Positions 8,986-18,643 are shown, counted from the stretch's first letter. The stretch is 64,000 nt of DNA from an uncultured Clostridia bacterium (GCA_934169925.1 CAKPOO010000004.1:73316-137315); one strand, 5' to 3'. The notes: a model not told the origin generated them from the sequence alone. Made by a program: numbers and translations.

Positions 8986-9351
8986 TTATAGAACTTCTGG
9001 TGCTAAAGAAATGATTTTCATGTATTCATTTCTTAATTCTCTTGCAACAGGTCCAAAGATACGAGTTCCTTTTGGAGTCTTATCTTCTTTAATGATAACT
9101 GCTGCATTTTCATCAAATTTAATATAAGAACCGTCATCACGTCTTAATCCTTCTTTTGATCTAACGATAACTGCTTTAACAACATCACCTTTTTTTACAG
9201 ATCCACCTGGTGCAGCTTTTTTTACAGAAGCTACGATAACATCACCAATGTTACCCCATTTTCTGTAACTTCCGCCTAAAACACGGATACACATAAGTTC
9301 TTTTGCTCCAGTGTTGTCAGCTACTTTTAACAATGTTTGTTGTTGTATCAT
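8986..9351 (-). CDS. rplN: 50S ribosomal protein L14
   Basis: L14, 121 aa, beginning [27 protein letters not shown] and including [17 protein letters not shown]. It forms an inter-subunit bridge. Standard position between rpsQ and rplX. Confidence 0.98.
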   Translation of the reverse strand: MIQQQTLLKVADNTGAKELMCIRVLGGSYRKWGNIGDVIVASVKKAAPGGSVKKGDVVKAVIVRSKEGLRRDDGSYIKFDENAAVIIKEDKTPKGTRIFGPVARELRNEYMKIISLAPEVL

Positions 9352-9384
9352 GGATTAGTCCTCCCTTCAAACTAATTTAATATA

Positions 9385-9639
9385 CTATTTAACTTTTTCC
9401 ACAATTCTAACTAGTCTATATCTTTTATCTTTGCTTAGTGGTCTAGTTTCCATTACTTCTACGATATCACCTATACTACAAGTATTTTCTTCATCGTGAG
9501 CTTTTATTTTTAAAGTTTTGTTAACAATTTTTCCATATAAAGGATCTTTAACTTTAGTGTCTATTCTTACAACTATAGTTTTATCCATTTTATTACTAAC
9601 AACTTTACCTATTTTTGTTTTTCTTAAATTTCTTTCCAT
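9385..9639 (-). CDS. rpsQ: 30S ribosomal protein S17
   Basis: S17, 84 aa, OB fold with the signatures [16 protein letters not shown] and [21 protein letters not shown]. Early 16S-rRNA-binding protein. Confidence 0.98.
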   Translation of the reverse strand: MERNLRKTKIGKVVSNKMDKTIVVRIDTKVKDPLYGKIVNKTLKIKAHDEENTCSIGDIVEVMETRPLSKDKRYRLVRIVEKVK

Positions 9640-9669
9640 AAGTCTAGTTTAATCCTCCTTACCACTAAT

Positions 9670-9867
9670 CTATTTTGATTTTTTTGTCAATTCTGTATTA
9701 GCTCTTGCAATATTCTTTTTAAGAATAGTAATTTTTTTAGGGTTATCAAGACCATTTAAAGCATGTTGAAATCTTAATTTGAAAAGTTCATTTTTCATTT
9801 CTTTGATTTCTTTTTGTAATTCTTCTACTGACATATTTACATAATCATTCATTTTACTAGATTTCAT
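9670..9867 (-). CDS. rpmC: 50S ribosomal protein L29
   Basis: L29, 65 aa, with the helical [22 protein letters not shown] and [19 protein letters not shown] segments. The ATG at 9867 (MKSSKMND) has AAGGGGGAG 7 bases upstream, overlapping the rplP end; a longer reading frame up to 9897 would start inside rplP and is less likely. Confidence 0.96.
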   Translation of the reverse strand: MKSSKMNDYVNMSVEELQKEIKEMKNELFKLRFQHALNGLDNPKKITILKKNIARANTELTKKSK

Positions 9868-9871
9868 TAGT

Positions 9872-10309
9872 CTACTCCCCCTTTTCTTCTTGCTCAACTT
9901 GGCTAGCTTTGCTTACAATTTTACATTTAATTGGTAATTTATGCATAGCTTTTGTTAAAGCTTCTTTACTTGTTTCTTCACTTAAACCAGTAATTTCAAA
10001 TAAAATTCTACCTGGTTTTACAACTGCTACGAAATACTCTGGATTTCCTTTACCAGAACCCATACGAGTTTCAGCTGGTTTTTTAGTTATTGGTTTATCT
10101 GGAAATATTTTTATCCAAGTTTTACCAACTTTTTTTGTATATCTTGATAAAGTTACTCTGACTGCTTCAATTTGATTTGCAGTTATCCAAGCAGGTTCTA
10201 AAGCTTGTAAACCGTATTCTCCGTCAACAACTCTAGTTCCTCTAGTTGCTTTACCATTATTAGTACCTTTTTGTACTTTTCTAAATTTAGTTCTTTTTGG
10301 TGACAACAT
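9872..10309 (-). CDS. rplP: 50S ribosomal protein L16
   Basis: L16, 145 aa, starting [15 protein letters not shown] and containing the [19 protein letters not shown] loop. Binds near the A-site tRNA elbow and 5S rRNA. The stop lies just before rpmC. Confidence 0.98.
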   Translation of the reverse strand: MLSPKRTKFRKVQKGTNNGKATRGTRVVDGEYGLQALEPAWITANQIEAVRVTLSRYTKKVGKTWIKIFPDKPITKKPAETRMGSGKGNPEYFVAVVKPGRILFEITGLSEETSKEALTKAMHKLPIKCKIVSKASQVEQEEKGE

Positions 10310-10311
10310 CT

Positions 10312-10968
10312 TTAGTTACCTCCTTTTTCTGTTTTTTTAGCTGGAAGTACTTCACCTTTATATATCCAAACTTTAACACCGATAATACCGTATGTAGTTA
10401 ATGCTTCAGCAAAACCATAATCGATATCTGCTCTTAAAGTTTGAAGAGGAATTGTACCTTCGCTATATTGTTCAGTTCTAGCTATTTCAGCTCCTCCTAA
10501 ACGACCAGATACAGCTGTTTTTATTCCTAAAGCTCCAGCTTTCATTGTTCTTTGAATAGAAGATTTCATTGCTTTTCTAAATGAAATTCTTTTTTCAAGT
10601 TGAGTTGCAATGTTTTCAGCAACAAGTTGAGCTGCTAAATCAACATCTTTAACTTCAACTATATTTAAAGAAATTTCTTTCTTTACTAATTTGTTTAATT
10701 TTTGTTTTAATTCTTCAATAGCTGCTCCACCTTTACCAATAATCATACCAGGTTTTGCTGCATAGATATCAACAAAAATTTTATCACCTTTTCTTGAAAT
10801 ATCTAACTTATTTATTCCTGCTGGTTTAAGTAAGTTTTTTAAATATTCACGAATTTTATGATCTTCTACTAAGTTTTTAGAATAATCTTGTTTATTAGCA
10901 TACCAAGTTGAAGACCAGTCTTTTATTATTCCGACTCTAAGTCCGTGTGGACTAACTTTTTGACCCAT
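10312..10968 (-). CDS. rpsC: 30S ribosomal protein S3
   Basis: S3, 218 aa, starting [18 protein letters not shown], with a KH domain ([15 protein letters not shown]) and the C-terminal [12 protein letters not shown] and [14 protein letters not shown]. Part of the mRNA entry channel helicase. Confidence 0.98.
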   Translation of the reverse strand: MGQKVSPHGLRVGIIKDWSSTWYANKQDYSKNLVEDHKIREYLKNLLKPAGINKLDISRKGDKIFVDIYAAKPGMIIGKGGAAIEELKQKLNKLVKKEISLNIVEVKDVDLAAQLVAENIATQLEKRISFRKAMKSSIQRTMKAGALGIKTAVSGRLGGAEIARTEQYSEGTIPLQTLRADIDYGFAEALTTYGIIGVKVWIYKGEVLPAKKTEKGGN

Positions 10969-10986
10969 TTAAACTTACCTCCTAAA

Positions 10987-11328
10987 TTAAGCTTCTTTTA
11001 GAACAACTATTATATGAGATGTTCTTTTTCTTATTCTACAAGCTCTACCTTGAGCTCTTGGCATAATTCTTTTCATTGTAGGACCTTGGTTTGCATATAT
11101 TTCACTAATATATAGCTTAGTTTCGTCCATAGAATTATTGTTTACTGCATTTGCTTTAGCTGATTTTACTAATTTTTCAACCATAGGTGCAGCTGCTTTA
11201 TTTGTATATTTTAAAATTGCTATAGCTTCATCAACTTTTTTACCTCTAATTAAGTCAATAACAATTTTAACTTTTCTTGCACTTATTCTAGCATTACGTA
11301 ATTCTGCTCTTGCTATTTTTTCTTCCAT
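10987..11328 (-). CDS. rplV: 50S ribosomal protein L22
   Basis: L22, 113 aa, with [23 protein letters not shown] and the long beta-hairpin ([18 protein letters not shown]) that lines the exit tunnel. Confidence 0.98.
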   Translation of the reverse strand: MEEKIARAELRNARISARKVKIVIDLIRGKKVDEAIAILKYTNKAAAPMVEKLVKSAKANAVNNNSMDETKLYISEIYANQGPTMKRIMPRAQGRACRIRKRTSHIIVVLKEA

Positions 11329-11355
11329 TTTAAGGCTCCTCCTTTTTTAGATTTA

Positions 11356-11634
11356 TTATTTTACTTTTGATTTTTTATCTCCAGCGTGTCCTCTGAAAAG
11401 TCTAGTTGGAGCAAATTCTCCTAATTTATGTCCTACCATTTCTTCAGTAATATATACTGGTACATGTTTTCTACCATCATGTACTGCTATTGTATGACCA
11501 ATCATTTGAGGATATATTGTTGAAGCTCTAGACCATGTTCTTATAGCTTCTTTAGTGTCTGTTTCATTCATTTTTTCTACTTTAGCTAGTAATCTTTCAT
11601 CAACGTAAGGTCCTTTTTTAAGCGATCTTGACAT
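11356..11634 (-). CDS. rpsS: 30S ribosomal protein S19
   Basis: S19, 92 aa, starting [15 protein letters not shown] and containing [21 protein letters not shown]. Head-domain protein next to S13. Confidence 0.98.
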   Translation of the reverse strand: MSRSLKKGPYVDERLLAKVEKMNETDTKEAIRTWSRASTIYPQMIGHTIAVHDGRKHVPVYITEEMVGHKLGEFAPTRLFRGHAGDKKSKVK

Positions 11635-11651
11635 ATTTTATACCTCCATTA

Positions 11652-12485
11652 TTATTTTTGATTTCTTCTTTTAACAATGTATTTGTCAGTTCTATGATTT
11701 GTTTTTCTTGTTTTATATCCAAGAGCTGGTTTACCCCAAGGAGTAAGTGGTCCTGCATGACCAACTGGAGCTCTACCTTCACCACCACCATGTGGGTGAT
11801 CAACTGGGTTCATTACACTACCTCTAACAGTAGGTCTTATTCCCATATGTCTAGTTCTACCAGCTTTACCAAGTTTAACATTTTCAGATTCTTGGTTACC
11901 AACTGTACCAATACAAGCTTTACATTCAACAGAAATAAGTCTCATTTCTCCAGAAGGCATTCTTACATGTGCGTATTTTCCTTCTTTAGCCATAAGTTGA
12001 GCTGACATACCAGCACTTCTTACAAGTTGAGCACCTTTTCCTTTATGTAATTCAATATTATAAATTGTTGTACCTACAGGAATTGAGCTTATTGGCATAC
12101 AATTTCCTGGTTTGATATCAGCTTTTTCAGCAGATATAACTTTATCACCATCTGTAAGACCTAAAGGAGCAATGATGTATGCTCTTTCTCCATCTTCATA
12201 TTCGATTAAAGCTATATTTGCACTTCTGTTTGGATCATATTCGATACCAATTACAGTTGCTTCCATATCAACTTTATTTCTTTTAAAATCAATTATTCTA
12301 TATTTTCTTCTGTTTCCACCACCATGATGTCTTACAGTTATTTTACCAGAAGCGTTTCTACCTGCAGTTTTCTTTAAAGGAGCAAGTAATTTTTTTTCTG
12401 GTTCAAATTTTGTAATTTCATCGTTAGTTAACATAGTTGTGTTTCTAAGTGATGGAGTAACTGGTTTAAATGTTTTTATTCCCAT
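11652..12485 (-). CDS. rplB: 50S ribosomal protein L2
   Basis: L2, 277 aa, with the RNA-binding N-terminal domain and the conserved C-terminal [19 protein letters not shown] loop near the peptidyl-transferase centre. Confidence 0.98.
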   Translation of the reverse strand: MGIKTFKPVTPSLRNTTMLTNDEITKFEPEKKLLAPLKKTAGRNASGKITVRHHGGGNRRKYRIIDFKRNKVDMEATVIGIEYDPNRSANIALIEYEDGERAYIIAPLGLTDGDKVISAEKADIKPGNCMPISSIPVGTTIYNIELHKGKGAQLVRSAGMSAQLMAKEGKYAHVRMPSGEMRLISVECKACIGTVGNQESENVKLGKAGRTRHMGIRPTVRGSVMNPVDHPHGGGEGRAPVGHAGPLTPWGKPALGYKTRKTNHRTDKYIVKRRNQK

Positions 12486-12496
12486 TTTATTCCCCC

Positions 12497-12862
12497 CTAG
12501 TTATTACTTCCAAAAGCTGAACTAATTTCTTCGATTTCAGTTTTATATTTTTTATTTGTTTTAGTTTCTTTTCCACCTTTTGCAAGATATTTTTCATCTG
12601 ATGGATTAGTATCAATTGCAACTATAGCTTTTTTCCAAGCTTTAGTTGTTCCTTGGTGTACTCCAACTCTTTTATTTTTTCCATCATATCTTAAAGTATT
12701 TACTTTTAATACTTTAACATTAAATAATTCTTCTACTGCATTTTTGATTTCAACTTTTGTAGCATTTATAGCAACTTCAAAAGTATATTTTCCATCTGCA
12801 ATAGCTGCATAAGACTTTTCAGTCATTATAGGTCTTATTATAACGTCTGCTGCATGTTTCAT
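12497..12862 (-). CDS. rplW: 50S ribosomal protein L23 with extended C-terminus
   Basis: L23, 121 aa, starting [21 protein letters not shown]23 sits at the tunnel exit and docks trigger factor and SRP. The family is usually 95-100 aa; here a charged, Lys/Glu-rich extension follows the core from about residue 95 ([17 protein letters not shown]). Confidence 0.96.
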   Translation of the reverse strand: MKHAADVIIRPIMTEKSYAAIADGKYTFEVAINATKVEIKNAVEELFNVKVLKVNTLRYDGKNKRVGVHQGTTKAWKKAIVAIDTNPSDEKYLAKGGKETKTNKKYKTEIEEISSAFGSNN

Positions 12863-12863
12863 A

Positions 12864-13484
12864 TTAAGCGTACACCTCCTCTAATTTTTTAACTGAATCT
12901 AAGTCCATTACTAAACTATCATATTTTAATAAATCATATACATTAATTGTGTTAACTAATGTAGTTTTTACATTTTCAATATTTCTAGCTGAAGCTTGAA
13001 CATTTAAATTCTTTTCGTTTAACATTATTAAAGCTTTGTTAACTTTTAAGTTATTTAATACATTAACCATAGCTTTTGTTTTAATTTCATTTAATTCAAT
13101 TTTATCAACAATTACTAATGAACCTTCTTGAACTTTAGAAGTTAATACAGATTTTATAGCAAGTTGTCTCATTTTTTTAGGAATTGCATATTTGTATGAT
13201 CTTGGTTTTGGTCCAAGTGCAATACCACCTTTTATCCATTGTGGAGCTCTTATACTACCTTGTCTAGCTCTACCAGTTCCTTTTTGTTTCCATGGTTTTC
13301 TACCACCACCACGAACTTCTGCTCTAGTCTTTGTAGATTGAGTTCCTTGTCTTTGATTAGCTAAGTAATTAACTAAAGCTGCATGAACTGCAACATCATT
13401 TACTTCAACAGCAAATACGTTTTCATTTAATTCTACTTCGCTAACTTTTTTACCTTCGATATTTAAAACGTCTACTTTAAGCAT
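12864..13484 (-). CDS. rplD: 50S ribosomal protein L4
   Basis: L4, 206 aa, with the extended loop [20 protein letters not shown] that reaches the tunnel and the IRAPQW motif. In some bacteria L4 represses the S10 operon through the leader; whether it does so here is not known. Confidence 0.98.
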   Translation of the reverse strand: MLKVDVLNIEGKKVSEVELNENVFAVEVNDVAVHAALVNYLANQRQGTQSTKTRAEVRGGGRKPWKQKGTGRARQGSIRAPQWIKGGIALGPKPRSYKYAIPKKMRQLAIKSVLTSKVQEGSLVIVDKIELNEIKTKAMVNVLNNLKVNKALIMLNEKNLNVQASARNIENVKTTLVNTINVYDLLKYDSLVMDLDSVKKLEEVYA

Positions 13485-13502
13485 CTCAAATCCTCCTTCC
13501 TA

Positions 13503-14123
13503 CTACACTTTTCTTACTTTTACAATTGAGTTTTTAGCACCAGGTATAGAACCTTTAACTAAAACAACATTTTTATCACTGTCAACTTTAACAACTGTTA
13601 AATTTTTGATAGTTGAAACTACACTTCCCATGTGACCTGGTAATTTTTTACCTTTAAATACTCTACCTGGAGTAGAAGTTGGTCCCATAGAACCTGGTCT
13701 TCTATGATACATAGAACCATGAGCCATAGGTCCTCTGTGTTGTCCATGTCTTTTAATATTACCTTGGAAACCTTTACCTTTAGAAGTACCTTGTACATCA
13801 ACTGCTGTTACATCAGCAAGATCAGCAACAGTTATTTTACTACCAATTTCAAATTCATCAACATTTTCAACTTTGATTTCTTTTAAATATTTTTGAACTT
13901 CAATTCCTGCTTTTGCAAAAATTCCTTTGATAGGTTTAATAACATTTTTTTCTTTTACACTACCGAAAGCTACAACGATTGCATTGTATCCTTCTTTGTC
14001 AGCTGTTTTTTTAGCAACAACTGTTAATGGTTCAACTTCAATTGCAGTAACTGGAATAGCAATTCCATCTTCACTGAAAATTTGAGTCATTCCGATTTTC
14101 TTACCGTAAACTTCTTTTACCAT
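13503..14123 (-). CDS. rplC: 50S ribosomal protein L3
   Basis: L3, 206 aa, with the family stretch GKGFQGNIKRHGQHRGPMAHGS and GRVFKGKKLPGHMG. Early assembly protein. The message upstream has a 121-base gap to rpsJ, the longest spacer in the operon. Confidence 0.98.
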   Translation of the reverse strand: MVKEVYGKKIGMTQIFSEDGIAIPVTAIEVEPLTVVAKKTADKEGYNAIVVAFGSVKEKNVIKPIKGIFAKAGIEVQKYLKEIKVENVDEFEIGSKITVADLADVTAVDVQGTSKGKGFQGNIKRHGQHRGPMAHGSMYHRRPGSMGPTSTPGRVFKGKKLPGHMGSVVSTIKNLTVVKVDSDKNVVLVKGSIPGAKNSIVKVRKV

Positions 14124-14244
14124 TTTTTATTTCCTCCCTTTAATTTAACAACATATTAAACATAAATTAATATTACGATTTTTCAACATAGGGTATGCCA
14201 TTGCCAATTTTTGGATAGCTATTGAGAAATCTTGTAGTTTAATA
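14124..14244 (-). other. 121-base rpsJ-rplC spacer with several short inverted repeats
   Basis: No ORF is credible. On the minus strand it holds the palindrome ATAGCTAT, a CCAA-AAA-TTGG hairpin and a CATA-GGG-TATG hairpin, then the rplC ribosome site GGGAGG. Other spacers in this operon are 0-37 bases. It may be a processing or regulatory region; no known motif is recognised. Confidence 0.4.
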
Positions 14245-14562
14245 TTATAATTTTACTTCGATATCTACACCAGCAGGCATATCAATTGACATTAATGCAT
14301 CAACTGTAGCTTGATTTGGATTTAAAACATCGATAACTCTTTTGTGAGTTCTCATTTCAAATTGTTCTCTTGAATCTTTGTGTTTGTGTGGAGAACGTAA
14401 TATTGTAACGATTTCTTTTCTAGTTGGTAGTGGAATAGGTCCTGAAACTTCTGAACCAGTTTTCTTAGCTACTTCAACTATTTTAGATGCTGCTTGTTCA
14501 AGCACTACATGATCATAAGCTTTAAGTCTTATTCTCATTTTTTTAGTTTGTTCTTTTGCCAT
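14245..14562 (-). CDS. rpsJ: 30S ribosomal protein S10
   Basis: S10, 105 aa, first gene of the operon, with [20 protein letters not shown], the [12 protein letters not shown] loop and [12 protein letters not shown]. Doubles as transcription antitermination factor NusE. Preceded by AAAAGGAG and a long leader. Confidence 0.98.
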   Translation of the reverse strand: MAKEQTKKMRIRLKAYDHVVLEQAASKIVEVAKKTGSEVSGPIPLPTRKEIVTILRSPHKHKDSREQFEMRTHKRVIDVLNPNQATVDALMSIDMPAGVDIEVKL

Positions 14563-14789
14563 ATGTAAAACACTCCTTTTCTAAAAATTTTAGGCCAACA
14601 AGTTTTACACTACCCCGTGTGTTTCTTTTTTGTATATTTTAAAACCAAATTGATTTTACCTTTTAAAATTCAAAGTTAAAACAAATTTGGCAAATACAAA
14701 TATATACTTGCCGCCTGATTTAAAATCAGACATACTCCATGAGAGTTCCCTACTTCTTAGAGTAGCCACATCTCATTTCAACGCAGATC
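14563..14789 (-). promoter_or_regulatory. Structured 5' leader of the S10 operon
   Basis: About 227 nt separate the predicted start of transcription from rpsJ. On the minus strand it can form CTACT/AGTAG (loop CTAAGA), an ACTC/GAGT hairpin, CTGAT/ATCAG (14711-14730 region), a longer CCAAATT/AATTTGG stem enclosing further pairing, and ACAC/GTGT shortly before the ribosome site. Ribosomal-protein leaders often mimic an rRNA binding site; no known class is identified here. The 412-base stretch between rpsJ and the next gene holds only this leader and two promoters. Confidence 0.6.
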
Positions 14790-14795
14790 AAATTA

Positions 14796-14824
14796 ATTAT
14801 AACTTATTATTGTAAAAAAATCAA
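14796..14824 (-). promoter_or_regulatory. Promoter of the S10 operon
   Basis: Minus strand TTGATT (14819-14824), 17-bp spacer, TATAAT (14796-14801). Start of transcription expected near 14789. Confidence 0.85.
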
Positions 14825-14892
14825 GTAATTTTTACAAAAAAATTGATTTTTTAGCACTTTTTAAAATATATTACAAATTTATTACAAAAAAC

Positions 14893-14920
14893 TTGATTAT
14901 CAAATTATCTTTGATATAAT
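14893..14920 (+). promoter_or_regulatory. Promoter of the guanylate-kinase-like gene
   Basis: TTGATT (14893-14898), 16-bp spacer, TATAAT (14915-14920), divergent from the S10 operon promoter. Confidence 0.75.
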
Positions 14921-14974
14921 TACAAAAAATAATAATGTTAATAACATATTACTATTATGTTTGGAGGTATTTAT

Positions 14975-15562
14975 ATGAAAAAAATGTTTATGATACTTGG
15001 AAGATCTAGTTCCGGTAAAGATAGTATATATTCAAAATTACTAAAATATACAGATTTATCTTTCCTTATACCTTACACACCTTATACCACAAGACCAATG
15101 AGAAAAGATGAAATCAATGGAAAAAATTATAAATTTATTTCTGAAGCTGATTTTTACACATTAAAAGATGCTGGTAAAGTTTTAGAATATCGGACTTATG
15201 AAACTAATAAAGGAATTTGGATTTATGCAACAATCGATGATGAACAATTAAAAAATGGTGATTATTTCTTAGCAATAGGAACTTTAGAATCCTATATTTC
15301 CTTAAAAAAATCAAATAAGTTTGAAATTATTCCAATCTATCTTAATGTAGATGAATACGATTTACTTATTCGTTATATTGAAAGAGAACACAAAGAAAAA
15401 AATCCTAATTATAATGAGGTTTGTCGTAGATTTATTGCAGATAGTAAAGATTTTTCTGAAGAAAAGTTAAATAAAGCTGGTATAACCAAAGTTTTTAACA
15501 ACAATAATTTACAATATTGCACTGAAGAAATAAAAAATTACATTTTATCTTTTTTAAATTAA
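14975..15562 (+). CDS. Guanylate kinase-like P-loop protein
   Basis: 195-aa nucleotide-kinase-like protein with a P-loop ILGRSSSGKDSI and a TTRPMRKDEINGKNYKFI segment, the hallmark of the GMP-binding region of guanylate kinases (TTRxPRxGExxGxxYxF). The P-loop departs from the usual GPSGxGKST of Gmk, and the Arg-rich lid is reduced, so GMP as substrate is uncertain; it may be a paralogue of a housekeeping gmk elsewhere. GGAGG lies 7 bases before the ATG at 14975; the ATG at 14957 would put that site inside the gene. Monocistronic, with its own promoter and terminator. Confidence 0.8.
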   Translation: MKKMFMILGRSSSGKDSIYSKLLKYTDLSFLIPYTPYTTRPMRKDEINGKNYKFISEADFYTLKDAGKVLEYRTYETNKGIWIYATIDDEQLKNGDYFLAIGTLESYISLKKSNKFEIIPIYLNVDEYDLLIRYIEREHKEKNPNYNEVCRRFIADSKDFSEEKLNKAGITKVFNNNNLQYCTEEIKNYILSFLN

Positions 15563-15570
15563 TTTATTTT

Positions 15571-15601
15571 GAATCCTTATTTTTTAAGGATTCTTTTTTT
15601 A
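15571..15601 (+). terminator. Terminator of the guanylate-kinase-like gene
   Basis: GAATCCTTA / TAAGGATTC stem with a T5 loop followed by TTTTTTTA. Confidence 0.92.
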
Positions 15602-15649
15602 TTTTTCTTATAAAAAAACATAAAATTCATATAAATTTATTTTTTTATG

Positions 15650-15678
15650 TTGCTTTTTATTTTTTTTTATGTTAAAAT
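15650..15678 (+). promoter_or_regulatory. rpsT promoter
   Basis: TTGCTT (15650-15655), 17-bp spacer rich in T, TAAAAT (15673-15678), 43 bases upstream of the rpsT start. Confidence 0.65.
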
Positions 15679-15720
15679 GTGTAGGTAATTATTAAACGCT
15701 ATTATGAGGAGGTGCATTTA

Positions 15721-15975
15721 ATGCCAAATATTAAATCAGCAAAAAAAAGAGTTAAAGTTATCGAAACTAAAACTTTACAAAATAGAGCTACAAAAAAAGC
15801 TTACAAAGAAGCTGTAAAAGCTTTTGAAGCTGCTGTAAAAGAAAACAGTGAAAACAAAGTTGAATTATACAAAGAAGCTGTAAGTTTAGTAGATAAAGCT
15901 TGGTCTAAAGGTGTTCTTGCAAAAAACACTGCTGCAAGAAAAAAAGCACATTTAGCAAAAGAATTAAATAAGTAA
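15721..15975 (+). CDS. rpsT: 30S ribosomal protein S20
   Basis: Small basic helical protein, 84 aa, starting [13 protein letters not shown] with the [14 protein letters not shown] end typical of S20; binds 16S rRNA early. A GAGGAGGTG site precedes the ATG at 15721; an upstream in-frame ATG at 15712 lies inside that site region and is rejected. Confidence 0.96.
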   Translation: MPNIKSAKKRVKVIETKTLQNRATKKAYKEAVKAFEAAVKENSENKVELYKEAVSLVDKAWSKGVLAKNTAARKKAHLAKELNK

Positions 15976-15981
15976 TTTCAT

Positions 15982-16018
15982 AAAAAACAGGAATATATGT
16001 AGATATTCCTGTTTTTTT
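15982..16018. terminator. Bidirectional terminator between rpsT and yabG
   Basis: AAACAGGAATAT / ATATTCCTGTTT stem with a 6-base loop and A/T runs on both sides; serves the convergent rpsT and yabG. Confidence 0.92.
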
Positions 16019-16904
16019 AATTTATACCAGGCATACCAACTCTAAACTGCCCTCTTGTTTGAATTCCACCTATTCCACTAATTCCTTCTCTTGTATTTGA
16101 AATTATGTTTGCAAGGGGAACAAACTCATCAACAGGCGTATACGCTATTGTTTGTGCTACTATTAAAGGATCCATCATATCGATCAAAACTCTTTTTGGT
16201 GCACTTGCAAAATTTGCACCAGCTGAAATAATTGCTTCATAATAACTTTGACAAGCTCCTGCAAATATAACCAAATTATCTAAATTATGTTCATACCTTC
16301 TTGCTTCTAATACTCCTTGTATGTAATATCTTGAATTTTTATAACTATCAATACTATACATATCATTTTTTCTTCTATGAAAAGCATCATGTCCTGTCAA
16401 AATCAAAATGTTAGGCCTAATTCTTTGTAGTAAAGAATAGACCTGCTTATATTGTTCTGATTCTGGTATGTTATATATGTATGCTGTAATTCCCATTTTT
16501 TTATAACTTTCTTTACACCTTTGGGAATATTCCTGATCTCCATCTATATGTAATACTATTCCTGGTTTTTTTAACATTTTTTCTCTTTGATAAATGTTAG
16601 GATTATCATTATAATTTGAATAATTTGAGTTATAATTATATCCTCTATTTCTTCTTAAGTTATTCATATTATTGTAGCATCTACTAAGTCTAGTTGATCT
16701 CATTTTTTCTATATTATGCATTCTAGACGCTATTTCTGTTGAATCAATATGTTTTAAATCATAATCAGGTGCATCTGCTACAATTCTTACACTCATACCA
16801 ACCAAATCACAAATTCCATTACTTCTCACATTTACTATTTTAAACAATATATCATAATTATATGATTTTCTTGCTACTATATCACCTATTTTAAACATTT
16901 CCAT
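16017..16904 (-). CDS. yabG: Sporulation-specific cysteine protease YabG
   Basis: Protease that processes spore coat proteins. It aligns along its length with Bacillus subtilis YabG: FKIGDIVARKSYNYDILFKI at the start, VLHIDGD, ILILTGHDAF, NLVIFAGACQSYYEAIISAGANFASAP and the ending GGIQTRGQFRVGMP. The likely catalytic pair is His172 in GHDA and Cys218 in GACQS. The ATG at 16904 (MEMFKIGD) has GAGGTG 7 bases upstream; a longer GTG-started frame overlaps that site. Residues about 90-110 are Asn/Tyr-rich and probably a flexible linker. Its presence implies a spore-forming lineage. Confidence 0.95.
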   Translation of the reverse strand: MEMFKIGDIVARKSYNYDILFKIVNVRSNGICDLVGMSVRIVADAPDYDLKHIDSTEIASRMHNIEKMRSTRLSRCYNNMNNLRRNRGYNYNSNYSNYNDNPNIYQREKMLKKPGIVLHIDGDQEYSQRCKESYKKMGITAYIYNIPESEQYKQVYSLLQRIRPNILILTGHDAFHRRKNDMYSIDSYKNSRYYIQGVLEARRYEHNLDNLVIFAGACQSYYEAIISAGANFASAPKRVLIDMMDPLIVAQTIAYTPVDEFVPLANIISNTREGISGIGGIQTRGQFRVGMPGIN

Positions 16905-16924
16905 TAATAAACACCTCACTATAA

Positions 16925-16951
16925 TATTTTATGAAAAAAATACTGTGAAGT
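16925..16951 (-). promoter_or_regulatory. SigK-like promoter of yabG
   Basis: Minus strand AC (16950-16951), 16-bp spacer, CATAAAATA (16925-16933), matching the mother-cell SigK consensus (AC, N16-17, CATANNNTA). In B. subtilis yabG belongs to the SigK regulon, which supports the reading. A weaker SigA-type TTCACA/TATTAT pair overlaps. Confidence 0.65.
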
Positions 16952-16984
16952 TCTATCATCTTTGCTATTTTTTAAATATTACGT

Positions 16985-17013
16985 TTGACTTTAACATATA
17001 TATATAATATAAT
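16985..17013 (+). promoter_or_regulatory. Promoter of the DUF368 gene
   Basis: TTGACT (16985-16990), 17-bp spacer, TATAAT (17008-17013). Confidence 0.85.
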
Positions 17014-17041
17014 TACACTGTTATTTATATAAGGGGGTTTT

Positions 17042-17881
17042 ATGAATTATTTTATTAACTTCTTAAAAGGCGCTGCCGTTGGAATTGCAAATATTATACC
17101 AGGAGTAAGTGGTGGAACTTTAGCAGTTATCACAGGTATTTACAATAAATTAATTGATATAATTGGTAACTTCTTATCACACTTAAAAAGTTGGACAAAA
17201 TTAAAAGAAGATTTTAAATTTTTAATACCAATTGGTCTTGGCGCTGTTATAGGAATTGTACTATTTAGTAAAGTTTTAAAATGGTTACTTGCAACTTTTA
17301 ACATGCCTACTCTGTTTTGCTTTATGGGATTAATTATAGGAAGTTTACCTTTACTATTTAATCAAGCAAAAGAAAAAGGATTTAAAATTAAGTATTTAAT
17401 TCCTTTTGCAATTACTTTAGTACTAATGATCATACTTAATATTATAGGTGCAAACGTTACTGAGGGTTCTGGAATAGAAACTTTTGATAAAACACCAATA
17501 AATATGATTTTACTTGTATTTTATGGATTTATTGCAGCAGGAACTATGGTTATACCTGGAATTAGTGGATCAATGGTTATGATGATAATGGGAATTTATA
17601 CAGCTATACTTACTGCTGTTTCTACACTTGATATTATAATATTATTACCATTTGCCTTTGGAGTACTAATCGGCGTAATTGTAGTATCAAAATTAATGGA
17701 TATTTTACTTGAAAAATTCTATAGCTACACTTATTTTGCTATTCTTGGATTTATTATTGGTTCAATAATATTTATATTTCCAGGATTTGCATTTAACCTA
17801 ACTGGTCTTGTAAGTGTTATAGTATTTATAATTGGTTTTGTAGCTTCATATTTTGTAAGTAAACTAGTTAAAAATGATTAA
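17042..17881 (+). CDS. popT: DUF368 membrane protein, PopT-type polyprenyl-phosphate transporter
   Basis: 279-aa polytopic membrane protein with two inverted-repeat signature loops, NIIPGVSGGTLAVITGIYN near residue 20 and MVIPGISGSMVMMIMGIY near residue 172. DUF368 proteins have been shown to recycle undecaprenyl phosphate across the membrane for cell-wall synthesis. AAGGGGG precedes the ATG. Monocistronic between its own promoter and a shared terminator. Assignment to the family is firm; direct transport function is by homology. Confidence 0.9.
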   Translation: MNYFINFLKGAAVGIANIIPGVSGGTLAVITGIYNKLIDIIGNFLSHLKSWTKLKEDFKFLIPIGLGAVIGIVLFSKVLKWLLATFNMPTLFCFMGLIIGSLPLLFNQAKEKGFKIKYLIPFAITLVLMIILNIIGANVTEGSGIETFDKTPINMILLVFYGFIAAGTMVIPGISGSMVMMIMGIYTAILTAVSTLDIIILLPFAFGVLIGVIVVSKLMDILLEKFYSYTYFAILGFIIGSIIFIFPGFAFNLTGLVSVIVFIIGFVASYFVSKLVKND

Positions 17882-17891
17882 AATAAACTAA

Positions 17892-17940
17892 AAACAAAAA
17901 AGAATCTAAATTTGAATTTCAAACTTAGATTCTTTTTATT
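17892..17940. terminator. Bidirectional terminator between popT and rpsR
   Basis: AAAGAATCTAA and TTAGATTCTTT flank a partly paired loop (TTGAATTTCAA), with A and T runs outside. Confidence 0.88.
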
Positions 17941-17945
17941 ATTTA

Positions 17946-18209
17946 TTACTTAACTGTAAATGGTAATAAAGCAATTGTTCTTGCTCTTTTAATTGCTACA
18001 GTTACAGCTCTTTGGTGTTTTGCACAAGTTCCTGTAACTCTTCTTGGTAATATTTTACCTTTATCACTTACGTATTTTTTTAATTTTTCTACGTCTTTGT
18101 AGTCAATTTCTTCAACTCTATCTACGCAAAAATTACAAACTTTTTTTCTTGGTCTTCTAAAGTTTTTATCACCTTTAGAATTTCTTTTTGCATTTCTATT
18201 GTCTGCCAT
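17946..18209 (-). CDS. rpsR: 30S ribosomal protein S18
   Basis: S18, 87 aa, with a basic start, [29 protein letters not shown] (two cysteines of the C+ zinc form at CNFC), and [22 protein letters not shown]. Third gene of rpsF-ssb-rpsR. Confidence 0.98.
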   Translation of the reverse strand: MADNRNAKRNSKGDKNFRRPRKKVCNFCVDRVEEIDYKDVEKLKKYVSDKGKILPRRVTGTCAKHQRAVTVAIKRARTIALLPFTVK

Positions 18210-18229
18210 TGGTTTACCCTCCTTTTTTA

Positions 18230-18643
18230 TTAGAATGGTAATTCGTCAGTATCATCTATAGTGATGAATTCTCCATCTAAGCTTCCTGATGGAGCTACAT
18301 CTGATGCCATACCATCATTTTCTCTTCTTGAATCAGCAAAGTATGCATTTTCAACAATAAAATCTGTTGCATATCTTTTTTGACCGTTTTGATCATCCCA
18401 ACTTCTATTTTGAATTCTACCTTCTACTAAAACTTGTTGTCCTTTTCTATAATATTTAGAACAAAATTCTGCTAATTTTCCAAAAGCAGTCAAATTAAAG
18501 AAATCAGTTTTTCTTTCTCCATTTTGATCTGCAAATCTTCTGTTTACAGCAAGTGAAAAATTGCAAACTTGTGTATTAGAGTTAGGTATAACTCTAGTCT
18601 CTGGATCTCTTGTTAATCTCCCCATAAATTGAAATTTATTCAT
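18230..18643 (-). CDS. ssb: Single-stranded DNA-binding protein
   Basis: 137 aa; OB fold from [17 protein letters not shown] to about 105 with [28 protein letters not shown], an acidic linker, and the conserved partner-binding tip DELPF at the C-terminus. Canonical rpsF-ssb-rpsR context. Confidence 0.97.
   Translation of the reverse strand: MNKFQFMGRLTRDPETRVIPNSNTQVCNFSLAVNRRFADQNGERKTDFFNLTAFGKLAEFCSKYYRKGQQVLVEGRIQNRSWDDQNGQKRYATDFIVENAYFADSRRENDGMASDVAPSGSLDGEFITIDDTDELPF

Noticed and set aside
14702..14780. Possible T-box or metabolite riboswitch in the rpsJ leader
   Set aside because: No T-box NNTGGNACCGCG-type sequence and no known aptamer core is visible; an r-protein leader is the simpler reading.
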